DNA from: Lepisosteus oculatus
Taxonomy: Eukaryota; Chordata; Actinopteri; Semionotiformes; Lepisosteidae
Length of the DNA: 64,000 nucleotides
Direction of reading: 5' to 3'
NCBI RefSeq assembly: GCF_040954835.1
Contig: NC_090707.1
Coordinates: 21,284,570 to 21,348,569, forward strand
Positions 59,600 through 64,000 of this stretch are shown piece after piece. The notes below the pieces were generated by a model. That model ran no database searches. It had not been told where the DNA came from and saw only the letters and a list, made by a program, of their open reading frames with translations. The number at the start of each line of letters is the position of its first letter. Positions within the stretch are counted from its first letter, which is position 1. Made by a program: the position numbers and the translations under genes.

Positions 59600-60480
59600 G
59601 CATATTTATAAATTGTTCAAAATTGTATTCTAGAATGTGAATGTCTGCAAAGTAACTAAAAAAAACTGTCTGATATCGCAGTTATTTTTTTTATTTTGCT
59701 GACCACAGGTCTTTTAAATAAGTCAGATGCCAAGTTCTCCCAACAACATTGTAACACAAATGTATAAAGAGGTGACCTTTAAGTGTTGTCTTTGCAACCT
59801 TTTATGGAGCCAGATTGAGCTGGAGAAAATAAATAGAACCACAGATGACGATGCTTTTTTTGGATTAAATTATAGATAATAAGAGCAAGCAATGTCACAG
59901 AAAGACAACTGCTTATCAGATTGGAGTTTGGTAGGAAATAATATTTTATTATAGAAGTACAACTTTTCAGAATTGAATAGGGAAAATATAATGTTGAAGG
60001 TGAAGGTATAAAAATGTTTTCCTTTATTATGCACAACTGATTAGCTGTGTTTCTCTTTATAACCCGTGCTTTAACAGAGTTAGTCTAATATATACTGTAG
60101 TGTTGTGTAACAGTTGCCCTTCTGCACTGCCTTGTATCGCCATTTATGATAATATACAAGAAGGGGAGAAAGGATGGAAGTTTCTGTAATGAAATGAAAG
60201 CAAAGGACTCAATGATTGAGATTTAAAAAAAGTCATCTTAACACGGTAAATATATTAACAGCTCGTCTATAAATCTTACAGACTAAGCTGTAAAAGCCTG
60301 TATGCTGACTCTGCTGAGCCATTCTAAGTCGATAAGAAATAATGGGGTTGTATGTATTGTGATCTGTATTTTGTCAAACTCTATCATCATCAGGAAGTTT
60401 GAAGCTTTGATTTTTTTTGGGCAAAAGTGGCTTATTGATGCATAAAAACAAACCAGGGTGTTTTAGTGACGCTCAGGGAA
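59600..60480. other. Presumed intron without recognised elements
   Basis: Nothing recognised. Confidence 0.35.
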
Positions 60481-60484
60481 ATAG

Positions 60485-61645
60485 TGGTAGTGGACAGAAA
60501 ATGGAAACACCAATGTAAATCCACTTAAGAGGGCTTTGTGCCACTATATATGGCCTGTATAACTGTGGTATAGAGTCTGGAGCTCTGCAGGAGGAATGCG
60601 GCACCATTTTTGCACTAGAAAGGTAATCAACTCACACCTCTAGTAGATGGAGGTGGAAAATGATGTTTTCTGGTGAGGTGACTGACAAGGCCATGACATA
60701 TGGATAACTTCAGTGTTATGATCATCACACCATTGGGTGACCACGCATGCTTTTTGGATGGGGGCATAGTCTTTCCAGGAAGACACTCCTCCTGGCACAA
60801 AAGAAACGCTGCAGCAGGGGAGGAAGAAGATCACTCTGTACCACTAAGAAGTGGTTATTGTTGACCTTGCTTTCTAAGGGAATGAGTGCCCTCAAACCTT
60901 GCCAGGAAAATGCGGTTCACAATGTTATGGACCCACCAGAACCCTTCGCTGTTGGAACCACGCACTTAGGGCTGTAGAGTTCCAAGTGTTGGAGCTACAT
61001 TTACAACTTGTCCATTTGCCTAATGTAGTGAAAGATGATTCATCTGACCATATTGCATTCCTCAGCTGCTTGGTATTCCACTGCCTGTCCTCTTTGCACC
61101 ACCTGCGAATGTGTATTTCCAGGTGTGAGGAGAGGTTTTTGCACTGTAGCCAGGTTTTGGTATCCCGCTCTGCAACCTATTACAGTACGTGGTTCATTTT
61201 TGATTAAACTGTTTTTTTTGTGCTCTAGGCTGAAATTTGCACTCGCGTGATTTACAGTTTCTCTGCAGCTTTGTCTCCAACTTCAAATCAGTTTGGGGAT
61301 ATAACAGTCTAGGAGTACAGTATGTGCCTCTGATCTCTGTTGCCCTGTTGCTGGTATCTTTCCCTGCAGTTCCATGCTGAGATCCCCTTAGGCACTATTG
61401 TTCATCAAACCTCAGCAAACTGAGCTGTGTTGATCGCTAAAGCCCTTGCCGAACATGTCCCAATAATCACGCCTCTTTCAGCATCACTGAGGTCTCTAAG
61501 CATCCCTAATCCCTAAGCATGCCACAGTGCTATTTGCTTTATTAATACATCTGTAACACCTGTGTGGTAGCCCTTACTTTCAAAGTACTTGGTGTCTCTC
61601 ATATACTATTTTCATGGTGTTTCATTTTTTTTACCTCACCCACGC
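60485..61645 (-). mobile_element. Decayed Tc1/mariner-like transposon
   Basis: The ends are imperfect inverted repeats: GTGGACAGAAAATGGAAACA with CCAATG on the left, and the reverse of CATGGTGTTTCATTTTTTTT with ACCTCAC on the right, sharing AAAATGGAAACACCA. The minus strand encodes pieces of a Tc1-type transposase: RAGYQNLATVQKPLLTPGNT and, after a frame change, WSDESSF (61030-61050), which holds the second aspartate of the DDE triad. Size, about 1.16 kb, fits the family. Stops and frameshifts throughout make it inactive. Confidence 0.7.
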
Positions 61646-62409
61646 TGCACAAACATTTATAGGGCACTAATTGTGCAATTATGAGAAAGATAAGATGTGC
61701 TTTCAAGAATGAGTGTAATCAACATAGAGGTCGTGTATTAAATGTGGGATCATGGCAAAAAATAGTGTTATTGCATTTGTCCAAGCTGTCTTTTTGGATA
61801 CTTTAAGCATTAGGTTGTTTGACGGCTTCTGTTACCACCTTGGAGGGCTTGCAGCTGAAGACTCACTTAGTCTAACTTCTTGTGTATGGCATAAGGCATT
61901 GTTCTCGTGATCAGTAGGACATATCGGTCTCTTTCCATGGTTTTGTTTCTTAATTTTCACTAGACATGATATTCAACAGGTTAAATCTCCCTAATCACCT
62001 GTTTACATTGGGCTGTTTTGTGCTCCTGCTGCAGTCAGTCACGTCATGGTTTGACGTGAATGATCAATTACAATGACGCCAAAACAATTAATATCCACGG
62101 TCTGTATACGTCCTTTTCAACAAATCTGCATGAATAGAGTGATGGGTTCCTTCAAATGCTTTGTATGAAATTGCAAAATGTCACACAATGTATGAAAGCT
62201 GTCATGCTGCTGTTATTATTAATGCATTACCTCCCCTGAGGTTCAACCCGTGACTAAATCCAAGCAACTATGTTTTGTAGAACATATTCTAAAAGCAACT
62301 GTGGTCAAATGCCAGATGAAAACTGGTTAAGCGAAAACCCTTTGTGCTGTGCTGAAGTTTTGACAAAGTGTGACATGTTGGTGTCAAACATATTTTTTTA
62401 TCATCAATA

Positions 62410-62590
62410 GATAACCTAAGAGAAGCTACAAATGAGACGAGGCCCTTCAGTCTGCCTAGTTTGTTTTGTAGTTCCTAACTGATTCAAGGCTATCATGTTA
62501 TTTTCACAACAGGACTAGATAGCTTGTTCCATATTCTCACAGCCCTACATGAGATTGTTACAGCTTGTTAAACTGCAAAATATAATACAC
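62410..62590 (-). repeat. CR1-like retroposon tail, minus strand
   Basis: CAAATGAGACGAGGCCCTTC followed by AGTCTGCCTAGTTTGTTTTG is the reversed GGGCTGAATGGCCTCCTCTC/TTTGTAA tail type; the following TTCCATATTCTCACAGCCCT fits the same element. Confidence 0.45.
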
Positions 62591-62867
62591 TTCAAAAATC
62601 ATAATAGCAGCACTACAGATTTACCAACAGGAATGATAACGCTTTTAATTATACTGTTATATTTACACTGATATTCCACAGTTGGACAACATGCTGGGGG
62701 AAAACGCATTCCTGCTTCGAGCAATTAGTGAAAGGTCTGTTAAAAAACAGACTTCCTCCTTGCTATAAAGTACTAGATTACGACTAATGAAAAATGAAAA
62801 CAGCTTTGACATACATTTGCTGTATGGGTGCAGCACTTCCTGATGGTGACTCTGAGGGAAGGACTGG

Positions 62868-63195
62868 TTATTTCCATCCATCCAGCTATTTTCTAATGGC
62901 TTTATCTAATACAGTGACGCGAGGGAGACTGAGCACATCCTGGCAAGCAACAGGCTCAAGGTGGGATGCCAGTCCATTGTAGAGAACATAGACATAGGCA
63001 CACACGCATTAGGGCCAGTTTTCCCAGAAGGCAAATAACCTAACGGTATGTCTTTGGACTGTGGGAGGAAACCCATGTGAACACGGGGAGAATATACAAA
63101 CTCCACACAGATAGCAGACCAAGTCTGGATTTGAACCCAGGGCCCCAGCACTGTGGGGCAACAATACTCACTACTGTACCCCTGTGCTGCCCCCA
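62868..63195 (-). repeat. SINE family C, full-length, minus strand
   Basis: Starts with the tail complement TCCATCCATCCAGCTATTTT, then GATGCCAGTCCATTGTAGAG, AGGGCCAGTTTTCCCAGAAG, ATGTCTTTGGACTGTGGGAG, CGGGGAGAATATACAAACTC and the B-box complement GATTTGAACCCAGGGCCCCA, ending at the head CACTACTGTACCCCTGTGCT. This copy is among the least diverged. Confidence 0.85.
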
Positions 63196-63199
63196 ACTT

Positions 63200-64000
63200 A
63201 CCTTATATTGTGTCGAATATACAGGTCATCATATTAAGCAAATAGATTTCATTTTTTAAAGTAACATTCAAAATCCGAGATTCAGTTGAGTTTTGGACAT
63301 TAAAATATGGCAGTTATAGAAAATATCATATTTAATGCTTTTCAGTAGGTTAAAGACCTGAATGACAGTGATGTTCCTTGATTAAAGGTACTTGGGGACT
63401 CAAAAACTTAAAACCACATTAACATATGTTTTCTTATTAACATATACTTGAATAAATATTAAAATTATATTTACAAAAGAATTGCTAAATCCACATTGTT
63501 TCTGTTTTTTTTTTATCTTAATGCTTTTTAAAACCTAAAATTATATGTAATAGTGTATAGTTCCCATGTGCCTTGTGCAATGTTCTGGTTTCTATTGCTG
63601 ATATTGACAGTGAGCCCACTGGAGCTGGGATATTGCTTTAGTTTACCTAGAATTTGGGCTTTTTTATTCTTCAGAACACTGCAGAATCCTTTCTGTTCCA
63701 CTTTAAAATATTTTCCTAAAATACATGAAAGCCTTAACAACTACTGTGGTATTTACGATAGCATTACAATTTTTGATTAGCATGATATGGCTTTAGTCAC
63801 ACCTACGTTTCATAAGTATGAAAAAGTTAAGTGGATCTAATAAGGTTTGGGATCAAATGTGTCTAAGCTTTTTATGAATTGTTCTTATTAGTATTCACAT
63901 TTGCAGATGGGGAGGCACTGAAAAGGGCATTGCAGCCCTTGCTTTTATCATTAATGTGTGCGTGTATCGACCTGGGCACCGTATGTAGTGTTGCTTTAGG
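63200..64000. other. Presumed intron without recognised elements
   Basis: Overlapping opposite frames at 63528-63780 have no motif. Nothing else recognised. Confidence 0.35.

Noticed and set aside
60747..61250. Plus-strand frames of 71-102 codons
   Set aside because: Antisense shadows of a decayed Tc1 transposase encoded on the minus strand.
1..64000. Search for CRISPR arrays, phage genes or bacterial operons
   Set aside because: The window is vertebrate nuclear DNA with split genes; no regular spacer arrays or operon-like gene packing were seen.

Overview
The window looks like nuclear DNA of a ray-finned fish. It is AT-rich and CpG-poor, genes are spread over large introns, and it carries several tRNA-headed SINE families, CR1/L2-type LINE fragments, Tc1/mariner remnants and small inverted-repeat elements typical of fish genomes. 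The repeat texture would suit a non-teleost such as a gar, but this is an impression and I cannot name the species.

Left part (1-21,600): the 3' two thirds of one protein-coding gene on the + strand, SLX9 (FAM207A), a nucleolar ribosome-biogenesis factor. Four coding exons (1385-1453, 10677-10836, 20281-20349, 21113-21239) join in phase, with canonical GT/AG borders, into a 140-residue C-terminal segment ending in a stop codon and followed by AATAAA signals. The first exon or exons lie upstream of the window. The introns are repeat-rich and hold SINEs (some nested), a 21-bp minisatellite split by a LINE fragment, and CR1-type fragments.

Middle (21,600-54,500): about 33 kb of apparent intergenic DNA in which I recognise no host coding exon. 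It holds SINE copies on both strands, decayed Tc1-like pieces, CR1 reverse-transcriptase remnants, palindromic MITE-like elements, an (ATT)n/(TGG)n microsatellite, a near-perfect 80-bp tandem duplication and a 0.9-kb-spaced inverted repeat.

Right part (54,550-64,000): a sharp CpG-rich island (about 54,580-54,990) with CCAAT boxes, an ATGGCGG motif and a perfect GTAAGT donor, which looks like a promoter plus non-coding first exon on the + strand. In human, the next + strand gene after SLX9 is ADARB1, so this is most simply the start of adarb1 (RNA adenosine deaminase). That assignment rests on synteny only; no ADARB1 coding sequence is present. About 4.3 kb further on, a low-repeat segment with a good acceptor (59,273-59,459) may be a second 5'UTR exon. 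A decayed Tc1-like transposon and a SINE occupy the rest of this presumed first intron.

I found no evidence for a novel multi-gene system, CRISPR array, or rRNA or tRNA gene. The most noteworthy signals are structural: nested retroposons with a clear 16-bp target duplication, a Penelope/hammerhead-like core, the split minisatellite, the tandem duplication carrying a perfect palindrome, and the putative adarb1 promoter with a candidate upstream exon.
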